Source of the DNA: Dehalococcoidia bacterium
GTDB taxonomy: Bacteria; Chloroflexota; Dehalococcoidia; Lucifugimonadales; UBA1123
Length of the DNA stretch: 64,000 nt
Direction of reading: 5' to 3'
NCBI GenBank assembly: GCA_021295915.1
Contig: JAGWBK010000012.1
Location: forward strand, 18,616 to 82,615
In this document: piece by piece, positions 17,376-26,436 of the stretch
Numbering within the stretch: position 1 is the stretch's first letter
Layout: each line of letters opens with the position of its first letter
Position numbers and translations under genes: made by a program
Notes under the pieces: generated by a model
Told to the model about the DNA's origin: nothing
The model's input: only the letters and a program-made list of their open reading frames with translations
Database searches by the model: none

Positions 17376-17443
17376 GGCATTTCACATTCTTCCCGCGAGT
17401 TCCCTGTATTCCCAAATGGGCTGAGACTGGTAAGTATTCGAGG

Positions 17444-17639
17444 TTTTCACCCTCACCCCCGTATCAAGTACGGGGCAGGCTCCAGCCCTCTCCCATCAAG
17501 GGAGATGGGGCCTGTTGGCTGAAGTTCATGCCTGTCGGAATACACTTTACCTACTCCTGTCAGCCCCTTCGACAAGCTCAGGGCGAACGTACTGTCGATT
17601 TACCTACCCCTATAAGCCCCGGTGAGGAAAAGGGTAGGA
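17444..17639. repeat. Repeat cluster: families A, C and F
   Basis: This fills most of the 306-base gap after the CBS frame. 17444-17511 is a long family A copy with an internal CCCGTATCAAGTACGGGG hairpin. 17561-17591 is family C (TTCGACAAGCTCAGGGCGAACG). 17600-17639 has CCTACCCC...GGGTAGG. I see no gene in the gap. Confidence 0.8.
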
Positions 17640-17681
17640 TGTGGGTGGCGAGAAGCCCACTGTCACCGAGAGGGGAAACAC

Positions 17682-18737
17682 ATGCAGGACCTGGTAACGG
17701 CCGAGTGGAACGACGCGATCGAGGCCATAGAACACTGCTACGAGATGGGGTGGACTGACGGTCTGCCGGTCATTCCGCCCACGCTTTATCGAGTGCAGGA
17801 GTTCATGGACGTCGCCGGACGTCCCGCGGACGAAGTCCTCGGCTCGATACCGGAGCGCAGGCGCGAGGTGACTGTTGCCAAGACCGCCGCGAACGCTGTC
17901 ATGGCCGGCTGCCTGCCAGAGTACTTCCCTGTCGTGCTGGCCGCGACAGAGGCGATGCTGGACCCGGAGTTCAATCTCATCGCTCCCTCGTCCAGCCAGG
18001 GCGGCGCGGCGGTGCTGGTGATCGTCAATGGACCCGTCGCGGAAGAGATCGGCATGAACTCGGGGGCAAACCTGTTCGGGCCCGGCAACCGGGCCAACGC
18101 AACGATTGGGCGGGCGATACGTCTCATCCTGATGAACGCATGCGCGTCCATACCCGGGCTGTTCGACCGAACGGTAATCGGACATCCCGGCAAGTACACG
18201 TACTGCATCGCCGAGAACGAGTCCGACTCCGACTGGCTGCCTCTGCACGTGGAGCGTGGGCTCAGTCCGGACCAGAGCGCGGTCACGGTGTTCGCGTCGT
18301 GGGAGCCGCGACAGGTGCGCTCCGCGGCGTACTCGCAGGAGGTGGTGCTGGACACCGTGGCTGACGTCGCCTCGGTCCTCGGTTCGTCCCTTGCGTCGTC
18401 GGACTCGGTGGGAGACGACTCCACCCCTGTCCGGCAGGGTCAGCTCGTGGTGACAATCGGGGGAGCCGCAGACTTCTGGGGGACCTGGACGAAACAAGAC
18501 GTTCGCGAGTATCTCCATCCCAGAATTGGCCGATCGATAGCCGACCTGAAGATCGTCAGGGTGCTGGAGGGCGACGTTGGACCGCAGGACTACCAGGTCT
18601 TCGCCAACTTCGTTCCCGAGCCTGACGACATCCTGGTTGTGAGGGCAGGCTCGCCCGAGGCGACGGGATACCGCTGCTCGGTCATATTAAGCGAGCTGCC
18701 CAAGGTGGCGTCCATGGCCGTAACGAGGGCAGTGTGA
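17682..18737 (+). CDS. Conserved protein of unknown function (DGLPVIPPT family)
   Basis: A soluble 351-residue protein I do not recognise by name. Conserved-looking blocks are MGWTDGLPVIPPT at about residue 20, AANAVMAGCLPEYFPVVLAA at about 65, SSQGGAAVLVIVNGP, and GPGNRANATIGRAIRLI; the last two look like ligand-binding loops. There is no signal peptide or TM segment. ATG 17682 follows GAGAGGGG; the upstream open frame is repeat DNA. Proteins with a DGLPV...PPT opening occur in SAR202 and actinobacterial genomes near redox genes, but no function should be assumed. AddB follows in the same direction after 76 bases. Confidence 0.75.
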   Translation: MQDLVTAEWNDAIEAIEHCYEMGWTDGLPVIPPTLYRVQEFMDVAGRPADEVLGSIPERRREVTVAKTAANAVMAGCLPEYFPVVLAATEAMLDPEFNLIAPSSSQGGAAVLVIVNGPVAEEIGMNSGANLFGPGNRANATIGRAIRLILMNACASIPGLFDRTVIGHPGKYTYCIAENESDSDWLPLHVERGLSPDQSAVTVFASWEPRQVRSAAYSQEVVLDTVADVASVLGSSLASSDSVGDDSTPVRQGQLVVTIGGAADFWGTWTKQDVREYLHPRIGRSIADLKIVRVLEGDVGPQDYQVFANFVPEPDDILVVRAGSPEATGYRCSVILSELPKVASMAVTRAV

Positions 18738-18813
18738 GGGGCGCTTCGCGCCGAGGAGAGAGCGGAGAGGAGTGAGGAGTGAGATTTCCTCGTCCCACTT
18801 CGTACCAGAACTG

Positions 18814-21800
18814 ATGCAATCTTCCCAATCGCTCATCGTTGGCCAACTATCTCCGGAACGCCTGCGCGACGTAGTCGATGACCTGAAGCGCGACGATCCG
18901 CTGGCTCCGGTGACGGTCGTAGGCCCGTCCAACTACGCCAACCTGTCGCTGAGGCACGACTTCGCACGCGTCGGTTTCGTAAACGTCAGGTTCATGGTGT
19001 TTTCGCGGCTCGCGGAGTTCCTTGGCGCGCCGCGCATGGCGAGCGAGGGTCGCGCTCCCCTTACGCGAGTCATCGAGAACGCAGCCGTCCGGTCCGCAGC
19101 AAGCGAGGCCGTGGGACCACTTGGCGACCTGAGGGAACACTCGTCCACCCTGCGCAGCCTCAAGCAGGCATTTCGAGGCCTGAGATATGTCTCGAGCACC
19201 GCCTTAGACGCTCTCGCCGGTGCCGGGGTGCTGCAGGCCGAGACCGTGAGACTGTACCGGCAGTTCAGACTCGACACAGCAGAATTCTATGACGACGAGG
19301 ACCTGGCACGAGCCGCTGCCGTATCTGTCGATGATCAACCGACTGCCGGATTCGAGGACATCGGCGCGATCGTGTTCTACTTGCCGCGTGATCTCACACC
19401 CGGACAGGTGGCGCTAATCGATGCGCTGGCCAGACGACAACGGTGTGTCGTGATGCTCGGACTCACGGACGACCCCGCTGCCAACGAGCCACTGGATGGG
19501 CTGGCTAAGCGACTGTCGCCATTTCTGAGAGCGTCGCAAATCGACGTAGTGAACCCTCTCCCAGAGGGAGCTGACAGGAGTGTGTATCTCGCAGACCGTC
19601 ATTCCCGCGAAGGCGGGAATCCAGGGGCTGGGGCCGTCCTTCGACAAGCTCAGGACGAACGAATTGACGGTTTACCTGCCCCCGTGAGCCCGGAGGGAGA
19701 GAAAGCCGATACACATCTGCTGGTCGCATCTGACCCTCACCAGGAGATCAGGTGGATAATCCGGCAGATCGTCAGTCGAGCGCACGATGGGATGCCATTC
19801 GGCCGGATGGCAGTGCTGTACCGCAAGTCCGACTACGGCAAGATCATCGCTGAGGAGATGGATCTGGCCGGCATACCCATCGCAGGGCCGGACCGCACTA
19901 CTCTTGCCGAGACTGCCGTGGGACGGACCCTGGTTGGCCTCATGGAGCTGGCCGACAGCGATCTTCGACGCGGGCAAGTCGCCTCGTGGCTGACAGGATG
20001 CCCGGTCAGGTCGCCCTCCCGAGAGATTCGGCTGAACCCGAGCAGGTGGGACAAGCTGTCGAAAGAGGTGGGAATCGTCCGTGGCATCGAACAGTGGAGA
20101 GACAGGCTGGACAAGTACGCTGCGGGGCTTGAGGAGTCGATCTCCGACCCAGAAAAGGCTGAGGAGATGTCGGAGGGGAGGCTGCGAAGCATGAGCTCGC
20201 AGGCCAAGTCGGCGAGGGATATGCTCGCTTTCATCGGGCACCTCCACGACGATATTCAGCCGCCGAATGAAGGCGCGTCGTGGGCCGACTTTTCGGCGTG
20301 GGCTCGCCGGCTGGTCGACGACTATGTGTCCAGGGGGACAGGCACTCCAGAGCACGAGTTGGATGCGTTAGAGAGAGTCCAGGACATACTTTCGGAGTTG
20401 ACCGCCGCGGGTGCGGTCGCACCGGACCCTACACTTCAGGTATTTCGCGAGGACCTGTACGAGGCGCTGCAGGCTTCTGCCGGACGCCTGGGCGAGATGG
20501 GAAGAGGCGTGTTTGTCGCCCGGTTCCGGGACGCGGCCGGAATGCGATTCGACGCCGTGTACATGGTCGGAATGATCGAGGGAGCGGTGCCGCCCGCGCT
20601 GGGAGACGATCCGCTGGTCCCAGAGTCAGCGCGACACCGCGCCGGGGGCTCGTCTGCTGGATTCGACATGCCGCAGGACGCCAGGGCCAGAGAGCGACTC
20701 GACTACCTTTACGCGCTCGACAGCGCGCCTGACAGGACTCTGTCGGTCTCATTGGCAGACCTATCCGCGGGACGAGAGCAGCACGCGTCCAGGTGGCTGC
20801 TCGAACAGGCGGCGAAACTTAGCGGGGCGCGGGTGACCGCATCCGAGTTGCAGCGCATGGGAGGCAGTGACTGGCTGACCGTTGTTCCCTCGGCAGAGTC
20901 CGGACTGCTGGATGGCGCAGCGATAGATGCCTCCGATTTGCTCGACTACGACTTGCGCCACCTGGTCCGCTGGGAGAGGGCAGGCCAGCGCGTGTCCCAA
21001 CACCCGTTTGCCACTGGCACAATCCTCAGCAGAACTCTGGAACTGGGAAGAGCGCGGAACAGCCGGGACTTCACCCAGTGGGATGGCAACGGTTCGTCTG
21101 TCGCTCGTGAGTCCAGTTATGCCAGCTACACCCTCAACAGGGCGCTGTCCCCGACGCGACTCGAACGCTGGGCTGCGTGCCCGTTCAGCTACTTCCTCGG
21201 AAATGTGCTCAGGATCGGTTCAATTGAGACCCCGGAGGATGTGTTCTCGATATCGGCCCTTGAACGCGGCAGCCTGATCCACAACATCCTGGATGAGTTT
21301 ATGAGGCGCGTGGCTGAGTCTGGAACGATGCCCCAGCCTCACGAGGCCTGGAGCGCCGATCACAGGGCGGTGCTCATGAAGGTCGCCCATGAGCGATTCT
21401 CCAAGGCCGAGGCTGACGGCGTTACAGGAAGGCCTGTGATGTGGGAGCTGGAGAGGGCACAGGTCCTGGCCGACCTCGACACATTCCTGGAGCGGGACGA
21501 CGCTCACAGGGCTAGATTTGAGGTGACACCAAAGGAGTTCGAGGTCAAGTTCGGATTGCCAGAAGGCCACTGGCAGGAGGCGGTATGGAGTCTCGATGAC
21601 GGCGAGCGGGTGCGATTCAGGGGTATTATCGACCGCGTCGACGTCTCCTCAGACGGTCGCACTGCGCTGGTCATCGACTACAAGACAGGGAGCTCTTGGC
21701 AATACAATGGTCTCGAAAACGACCCCACAGACAAGGGCAAAAAGCTCCAGCTAGGGGTGTACGCACTGGCTGCACAGCGCGGCCTTGCGAACGTCGATAA

Positions 21801-22101
21801 CGTAAGCTCAGCGTACTGGTTCGTGACGACGCGCGGATCGTTCGCGCTCGCTCCAAAGGAGCCCGTCGATGGCAGCTCCGACGAGGTACGCAACAGGCTC
21901 GGTGAGGTAGTCACCAGCATCGTCTCAGGTATCAGGAGTGGTGTGTTCCCAGCCAATCCTGGAGAGCGCACCCGCTTCGGATTCAACAACTGTGCATTCT
22001 GCGATTTCGACTCGCTCTGTCCTTCACGGCGTGACCGGACATGGGAGAGCAAACGTGATGATCCGCTGCTGTCCGGTTACCGCGACCTGGTTGGCGAGTA
22101 G
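18814..22101 (+). CDS. addB: AddB-like nuclease subunit with Fe-S cluster motif
   Basis: A 1095-residue subunit of an AddAB-type helicase-nuclease for double-strand break processing. The C-terminal RecB-like nuclease has LVIDYKTG (Asp955, Lys957) and the AddB iron-sulfur signature: one Cys at about 789 (WAACPFSYF) and three at 1060, 1063 and 1069 (CAFCDFDSLC). Where AddB proteins often have a Walker A, this one reads IVGQLSPERL, so the motor is probably inactive. ATG 18814 begins just before this segment; an in-frame GTG at 18772 is an alternative. Residues about 247-299 are encoded by inserted palindromic repeats. addA starts 4 bases after the stop. Confidence 0.85.
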   Translation: MQSSQSLIVGQLSPERLRDVVDDLKRDDPLAPVTVVGPSNYANLSLRHDFARVGFVNVRFMVFSRLAEFLGAPRMASEGRAPLTRVIENAAVRSAASEAVGPLGDLREHSSTLRSLKQAFRGLRYVSSTALDALAGAGVLQAETVRLYRQFRLDTAEFYDDEDLARAAAVSVDDQPTAGFEDIGAIVFYLPRDLTPGQVALIDALARRQRCVVMLGLTDDPAANEPLDGLAKRLSPFLRASQIDVVNPLPEGADRSVYLADRHSREGGNPGAGAVLRQAQDERIDGLPAPVSPEGEKADTHLLVASDPHQEIRWIIRQIVSRAHDGMPFGRMAVLYRKSDYGKIIAEEMDLAGIPIAGPDRTTLAETAVGRTLVGLMELADSDLRRGQVASWLTGCPVRSPSREIRLNPSRWDKLSKEVGIVRGIEQWRDRLDKYAAGLEESISDPEKAEEMSEGRLRSMSSQAKSARDMLAFIGHLHDDIQPPNEGASWADFSAWARRLVDDYVSRGTGTPEHELDALERVQDILSELTAAGAVAPDPTLQVFREDLYEALQASAGRLGEMGRGVFVARFRDAAGMRFDAVYMVGMIEGAVPPALGDDPLVPESARHRAGGSSAGFDMPQDARARERLDYLYALDSAPDRTLSVSLADLSAGREQHASRWLLEQAAKLSGARVTASELQRMGGSDWLTVVPSAESGLLDGAAIDASDLLDYDLRHLVRWERAGQRVSQHPFATGTILSRTLELGRARNSRDFTQWDGNGSSVARESSYASYTLNRALSPTRLERWAACPFSYFLGNVLRIGSIETPEDVFSISALERGSLIHNILDEFMRRVAESGTMPQPHEAWSADHRAVLMKVAHERFSKAEADGVTGRPVMWELERAQVLADLDTFLERDDAHRARFEVTPKEFEVKFGLPEGHWQEAVWSLDDGERVRFRGIIDRVDVSSDGRTALVIDYKTGSSWQYNGLENDPTDKGKKLQLGVYALAAQRGLANVDNVSSAYWFVTTRGSFALAPKEPVDGSSDEVRNRLGEVVTSIVSGIRSGVFPANPGERTRFGFNNCAFCDFDSLCPSRRDRTWESKRDDPLLSGYRDLVGE
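19552..19710. repeat. Composite repeat insertion inside addB (in frame)
   Basis: Three repeat families in a row within the addB frame: a family A half (CCCTCTCCCAGAGGGAG), family B (CATTCCCGCGAAGGCGGGAAT) and family C (CTTCGACAAGCTCAGGACGAAC). They are translated as NPLPEGAD, RHSREGGNP and LRQAQDER with no stop. Confidence 0.85.
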
Positions 22102-22105
22102 TGGC

Positions 22106-25100
22106 ATGATGACGGCGTTCACACCCATAGACCAGGCCGCACGTGACAAGATCCGGCTCACGCTGGGCGAGACTATGTTCGTCGAGGCGGGGGCGGGCAC
22201 CGGCAAGACCACCAGCATGGTGAGCAGGGTCGTCAACCTGATCGGGTCGGGCAAGGCAACAGTAGACAGGGTCGCTGCGATCACCTTCACCAACTCCGCA
22301 GCCTCGGAGCTACAGGAGCGCATCAGGGAGGAGCTTGAGAAGGCAGCATCTGATGACGAAGTCGACCAGGCGTGGCGTGACCGTTGCGCTGTTGGAGTCG
22401 AGGACATCGACAGGGCGACGTTCACCACGCTGCACAGCTTCGCCGGAGCGATTCTTCGCGAGCGTCCGCTGGAGGCGGGGCTTCCGCCATCGTTCGAGAC
22501 GATGGACCAGGTCGCCAGCGACCTCGACTTCGACGAGAAGTGGAACGAGTGGCTGGACTGGGCCCTGGACGACTCGGACAATGTCCCGACGTTGCCGGTG
22601 GCGCTGTCCCTCGGCCTGCGCCCAGACCAACTCCGAGAGATCGCGCTGGAGTTCCACAAGAACTACGACCTCCTTGAGGGGGTTGTGTTCGACGACACTG
22701 CGGTTCACCCTCACCCCAGCCCTCTCCCCCGGATCAAGTCCGGGGCAGGCTCTGAGGGAGAGGAGGCAGCTAAGTTCCATTCTGCTCAGAAGCTCGTTGA
22801 CGCCGGACCTGAGCTTGAGCGACTGTGCGGCTTCTCGAAGCTGCGAGATGACGACCGGCTCTTCCAGCACGTCCAGTCCAAGCTGTCGTCCATACGACGG
22901 CTGAACGAGATGGAGCCGGGGTCGCCCGCCGCTCTCGGAATGCTGTCCAGGCTCATGCCACTTCGCATGAACCGGGGTCGCCAGGGCGACTGGAACACCG
23001 ATCCGACCTCAGGCGTCAATGCGTGCAAGCAGATGAAGGACTACCTCCAGGAGCTTCATGACGCCGCCGCGATGGAGTTGGACCAGGCCCGGGGCACGTC
23101 GCTGCCCCTGATTCTGAGTGCGCTCCGTGATTTCGTAGTCGGCTACGAACAGGAGCGCAAGCGAGAGGGTCGCGCCGGGTATCACGACCTGCTGGTCTGG
23201 GCACGGAACCTGCTTCGAGACAACATCAGGGTTCGCGACCACTTCAGGCAGCAGTACACGCACCTGCTGCTCGATGAAGCCCAGGACACCGACCCCATTC
23301 AGATGCAGATCGCCATGTTCATCGCCGAGGACGTCCCGGATGGCACGCCACCGGAGTCGCGTCCAACGGACTGGCGCAACGTGAAGCCGGCAGACGGCAG
23401 GCTGTTCGTCGTCGGCGATCCCAAGCAGTCAATCTATCGTTTCCGGCGGGCAGACGTCCGCCAGCTCAACACCCTCAGGAGCCGGATGAACCAGACACCG
23501 GTCAACCTCGACCAGAATTTCCGGTCGCACCGACCGATCATCGACTGGGTGAACCACCTGTTCAGCAATTGGATGGAAGCCAGCGAGTCACAGGCCGAGT
23601 ACGTGAGCCTGCGGCACAGGTGGGAAAACGAAACAGGCGACGAAGGTGCGCCATCGGTCTGGGAGCTAGGCGACGCTTTCGATGCACTGATGGGAAAAGT
23701 CAGGGCGCTAGAGTGCCAGGGGATCGCGTCAGCCCTCAAGCAGATTACCGGCAGTGGCTGGCAGATTCGATCAGGCGAGAGCAACGGCGCGCCTGAGTAC
23801 AGGGCGGCCAGGTACTCGGACATCTGCATACTGATGCCGACCCGCACGGGCCTGAGAGACCTCGAGGTCGCTCTCGACGACGCTGGCGTGCCGTACAGGC
23901 TGGAGGGCAGCTCGCTAATCTTCGATACGCAGGAGGTCCGCGATCTGCTCAACTGCCTCAGGGCGATCGACGACCCTGAGGATGAGGTCGCGATAGTCGC
24001 CGCGCTTCGTTCACCGGCCTTCGCCTGCACCGACGTAGACCTGCTCAGGTACTACGAGTCAGGTGGCCGGTTCGACTATCTAGCTCGTTCGAGTAACCGG
24101 CGTGGCCCTGTGGCCGAAGGGTTGGAAGCACTCGGCAGCTACCACGAGCGCAGGATGTGGAGCTCGGTCGCGGCCCTGATAGACGGGTTCGTTCGCGAGC
24201 GGCCGCTGATGACCGCCGCGGTCGACCATCCACGCAGGCGTGAGCAGTGGCGCAGGTATCGGTTCATCGTGGCGCAGGCGAGGGCATTCACAGAGGCCGG
24301 CGGCGGCTCCCTTCGCAGTTTTCTCGAATGGATCGACCGGCTACGAAGCGAGGGAGCCCGCGTGACGGAGACTCCTGTACCCGAGACCGACGAGGACGCT
24401 GTCCGCATCATGACGGTACACGGCTCCAAAGGGCTGGAGTTCCCAGTGGTGATTCTGACAGGTCTGAACAATCGGAGATCGAACCGGACGGGCCAGGTGC
24501 TGTTTGGACGCCAGGACGGACATAGTGGACGTAACTCGGTCGAGGTAAAGGTCGGAAGCGGCGTCCGTACGTTCCAGACAGCAGGCTACGAGGACTTACA
24601 GACAGACGAGAAGGCGATGCTCGAGGACGAGCATGTCAGGCTACTGTACGTCGCCACAACACGTGCCATGGACCACCTCGTGCTCAGCATGTACAGGCGT
24701 CTGGGAGCCGAGACAGACGCCTCCTATATCGCCGACCACTTCGAGGAGCATGAAGATATGTGGCGCCGGTTGCCAGATACGACTGGCCAGCAGCTACTCC
24801 CGCCATCGTCAGCGACAGATGTGCAGAGTGGTGATGCTCTGGATGCAGTCCAGCACTCCCGCGAGGCCAGATCACAATGGATCAAGGCGCGAGACGAAGT
24901 GATCGGGCAACAGGGGCGTCCAACCACGGTGGCGGCGACCAGGCTGGCGGAGGTCGCCAACGAGGAGACCAAGGACGAGCAGGAGAACGAAGAGCCTTGG
25001 AGGCGCGGACGCGCTGGAACACAGATAGGACGCGCCGTCCACGCCGTACTCCAGACCATAGACCTCGCAACCGGCAACGGAATCGATGAGACCGCCCGGG

Positions 25101-25537
25101 CCCAGGCGTATGCTGAAGGCATCCCGGGGCGGGTCGAAGACATCATCAGGCTATCGAGAGTCGCGGTGCGGAGCAGCGTGGTGAAGCGTGCAGTGGAGTC
25201 TGGACGGTACTGGCGGGAGGTGCCTGTCGGAGTACCGATCGCCGGTGGATCGCTACAGGGGTTCATCGACTTGCTGTTCGAAGACCCAGACGGACTCGTC
25301 ATCGTGGACTACAAGACGGACTCGGTGACCGCCGAAGGAGCGGCAGCCGCAGCCGCTCGTTATCGGCCACAGGCGGCGGGATATGCTCTAGCCATCCAGC
25401 GCGCCATGCCGCAGAGAAAAGTGGCGGAGGTCGTGTTCCTATTCCTGGAACCGCATAGCGAAGAGTCGATGTCGGACATCGAGGAGCTAACGGCAGAGGG
25501 AGAGGCGCTGGCTACAGACTACCTCACTTCAAGCTGA
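22106..25537 (+). CDS. addA: AddA-like UvrD-family helicase-nuclease
   Basis: An 1143-residue motor/nuclease subunit. The SF1A helicase motifs are Walker A AGAGTGKTT (28-36), ITFTNSAASEL (Ia), LLLDEAQDTDP (II), VGDPKQSIYRFRRAD (III), then NFRSH, VHGSKGLEFPVV (V) and LLYVATTRA (VI). The C-terminal RecB-like nuclease has GFIDLLFEDPDGLVIVDYKTD. With AddB it would unwind and resect DNA ends for RecA loading. ATG 22106 is 4 bases after the addB stop; the open frame upstream overlaps addB and is discounted. Residues about 200-222 come from an in-frame family A repeat. The 3' end overlaps the convergent MBL gene by 14 bases. Confidence 0.92.
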   Translation: MMTAFTPIDQAARDKIRLTLGETMFVEAGAGTGKTTSMVSRVVNLIGSGKATVDRVAAITFTNSAASELQERIREELEKAASDDEVDQAWRDRCAVGVEDIDRATFTTLHSFAGAILRERPLEAGLPPSFETMDQVASDLDFDEKWNEWLDWALDDSDNVPTLPVALSLGLRPDQLREIALEFHKNYDLLEGVVFDDTAVHPHPSPLPRIKSGAGSEGEEAAKFHSAQKLVDAGPELERLCGFSKLRDDDRLFQHVQSKLSSIRRLNEMEPGSPAALGMLSRLMPLRMNRGRQGDWNTDPTSGVNACKQMKDYLQELHDAAAMELDQARGTSLPLILSALRDFVVGYEQERKREGRAGYHDLLVWARNLLRDNIRVRDHFRQQYTHLLLDEAQDTDPIQMQIAMFIAEDVPDGTPPESRPTDWRNVKPADGRLFVVGDPKQSIYRFRRADVRQLNTLRSRMNQTPVNLDQNFRSHRPIIDWVNHLFSNWMEASESQAEYVSLRHRWENETGDEGAPSVWELGDAFDALMGKVRALECQGIASALKQITGSGWQIRSGESNGAPEYRAARYSDICILMPTRTGLRDLEVALDDAGVPYRLEGSSLIFDTQEVRDLLNCLRAIDDPEDEVAIVAALRSPAFACTDVDLLRYYESGGRFDYLARSSNRRGPVAEGLEALGSYHERRMWSSVAALIDGFVRERPLMTAAVDHPRRREQWRRYRFIVAQARAFTEAGGGSLRSFLEWIDRLRSEGARVTETPVPETDEDAVRIMTVHGSKGLEFPVVILTGLNNRRSNRTGQVLFGRQDGHSGRNSVEVKVGSGVRTFQTAGYEDLQTDEKAMLEDEHVRLLYVATTRAMDHLVLSMYRRLGAETDASYIADHFEEHEDMWRRLPDTTGQQLLPPSSATDVQSGDALDAVQHSREARSQWIKARDEVIGQQGRPTTVAATRLAEVANEETKDEQENEEPWRRGRAGTQIGRAVHAVLQTIDLATGNGIDETARAQAYAEGIPGRVEDIIRLSRVAVRSSVVKRAVESGRYWREVPVGVPIAGGSLQGFIDLLFEDPDGLVIVDYKTDSVTAEGAAAAAARYRPQAAGYALAIQRAMPQRKVAEVVFLFLEPHSEESMSDIEELTAEGEALATDYLTSS
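22705..22772. repeat. Family A repeat inside addA (in frame)
   Basis: CACCCTCACCCC, an internal CCCCCGGATCAAGTCCGGGG hairpin, and the closing arm CTGAGGGAGAGG. It is translated without a stop as HPHPSPLPRIKSGAGSEGEE in a helicase insertion region. Confidence 0.85.
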
Positions 25538-26345
25538 AGCTCGCAGGGGCCTCCTCGACAACTCCGTCGTTCTTGAGCTTTGCCAGATGCGTTGTGACGT
25601 TGCGCTGTGCGGAACGCTTGAGGCCGGGTTTTAGATCGCGGGGGTAGATCGAGTCTGTGATCGACTCGGCGGTTGTGTGACCTTCATTCAGTGCTTCAAG
25701 CACCTGTGTCTCTCGCCGAGCCCTGTGATCGTACTGCCAGCGGATTAGTCCACTGCCCTTGGGTGGCGGTACAACCGGGCCGTGCGCGGGACACACGGTC
25801 TCGTGTTCGATCTCGATCAGCCTCTGGAGAGACTCCATGTACGACGAGAGATCGCCGACTGACGTGGACGATGCGCCGAGCACTGTGTCTCCGGTGAACA
25901 TCACTCCGTCCTCTGCCAAGTGGTAACAGACGTGGTCGACCTCGTGGCCCGGCGTGAACAGCGCGCTGAGCGTCACGCCAGCCACTTCGACGTGCTCATT
26001 GTCCTCCAGCGGAGCGACAGCATCATCGTCGCCCAGAATCTTGCGCAGCCGTTCGACGAGTTCAGGGTGGCAGCGTACCGTTGCTCCCGTGGCTTCCTGC
26101 ACACGGTCGAGTCCGCCGATGTGGTCGACGTGGCCGTGCGTAATCAGGATCGCCTTGATCGTCGGCTTCCCGAGTTCGGCGTAGTAGTCGAGGATGGACT
26201 GGGTCCACTCCCGCCAGTGGTCGCCAGTGTCGATCAGCACCATCTCGCCCGAAGGGTCCCCAACGAAGTAGTTGTTAGATCCGCCGGGGTGGGAGACAGC
26301 GCCGTCGTCGATGTGCATGTTGTAAACGTGTGGGGTTATCTGCAT
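25524..26345 (-). CDS. MBL-fold metallo-hydrolase
   Basis: A 273-residue metallo-beta-lactamase-fold hydrolase, similar in layout to LACTB2-like and glyoxalase II-like proteins. The metal motif THGHVDH lies at residues 69-75, with later FTPGH, FTGDTVLG and PAHGP giving the remaining ligands. A C-terminal winged-helix-like tail (LKPGLKRSAQRNVTTHLAKL) is typical of the LACTB2 group. The start is taken as ATG 26345 after GGAGCAGAG; a TTG at 26375 would add residues from the intergenic strip. Substrate unknown (acyl or thioester hydrolysis is plausible). Confidence 0.88.
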   Translation of the reverse strand: MQITPHVYNMHIDDGAVSHPGGSNNYFVGDPSGEMVLIDTGDHWREWTQSILDYYAELGKPTIKAILITHGHVDHIGGLDRVQEATGATVRCHPELVERLRKILGDDDAVAPLEDNEHVEVAGVTLSALFTPGHEVDHVCYHLAEDGVMFTGDTVLGASSTSVGDLSSYMESLQRLIEIEHETVCPAHGPVVPPPKGSGLIRWQYDHRARRETQVLEALNEGHTTAESITDSIYPRDLKPGLKRSAQRNVTTHLAKLKNDGVVEEAPASFSLK

Positions 26346-26377
26346 GTATGTACTCTGCTCCGGCCTGTCATTCAATC

Positions 26378-26410
26378 GTCATTCCCGAGAAAGCGGGAAT
26401 CCAGTGGGTG
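26378..26410. repeat. Family B palindromic repeat
   Basis: CATTCCCGAGAAAGCGGGAATCCAG, in the short gap between the MBL and aldo/keto reductase genes, both on the minus strand. Confidence 0.8.
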
Positions 26411-26436
26411 GGAATACGAGTCGCCTGCGAGCGCTG

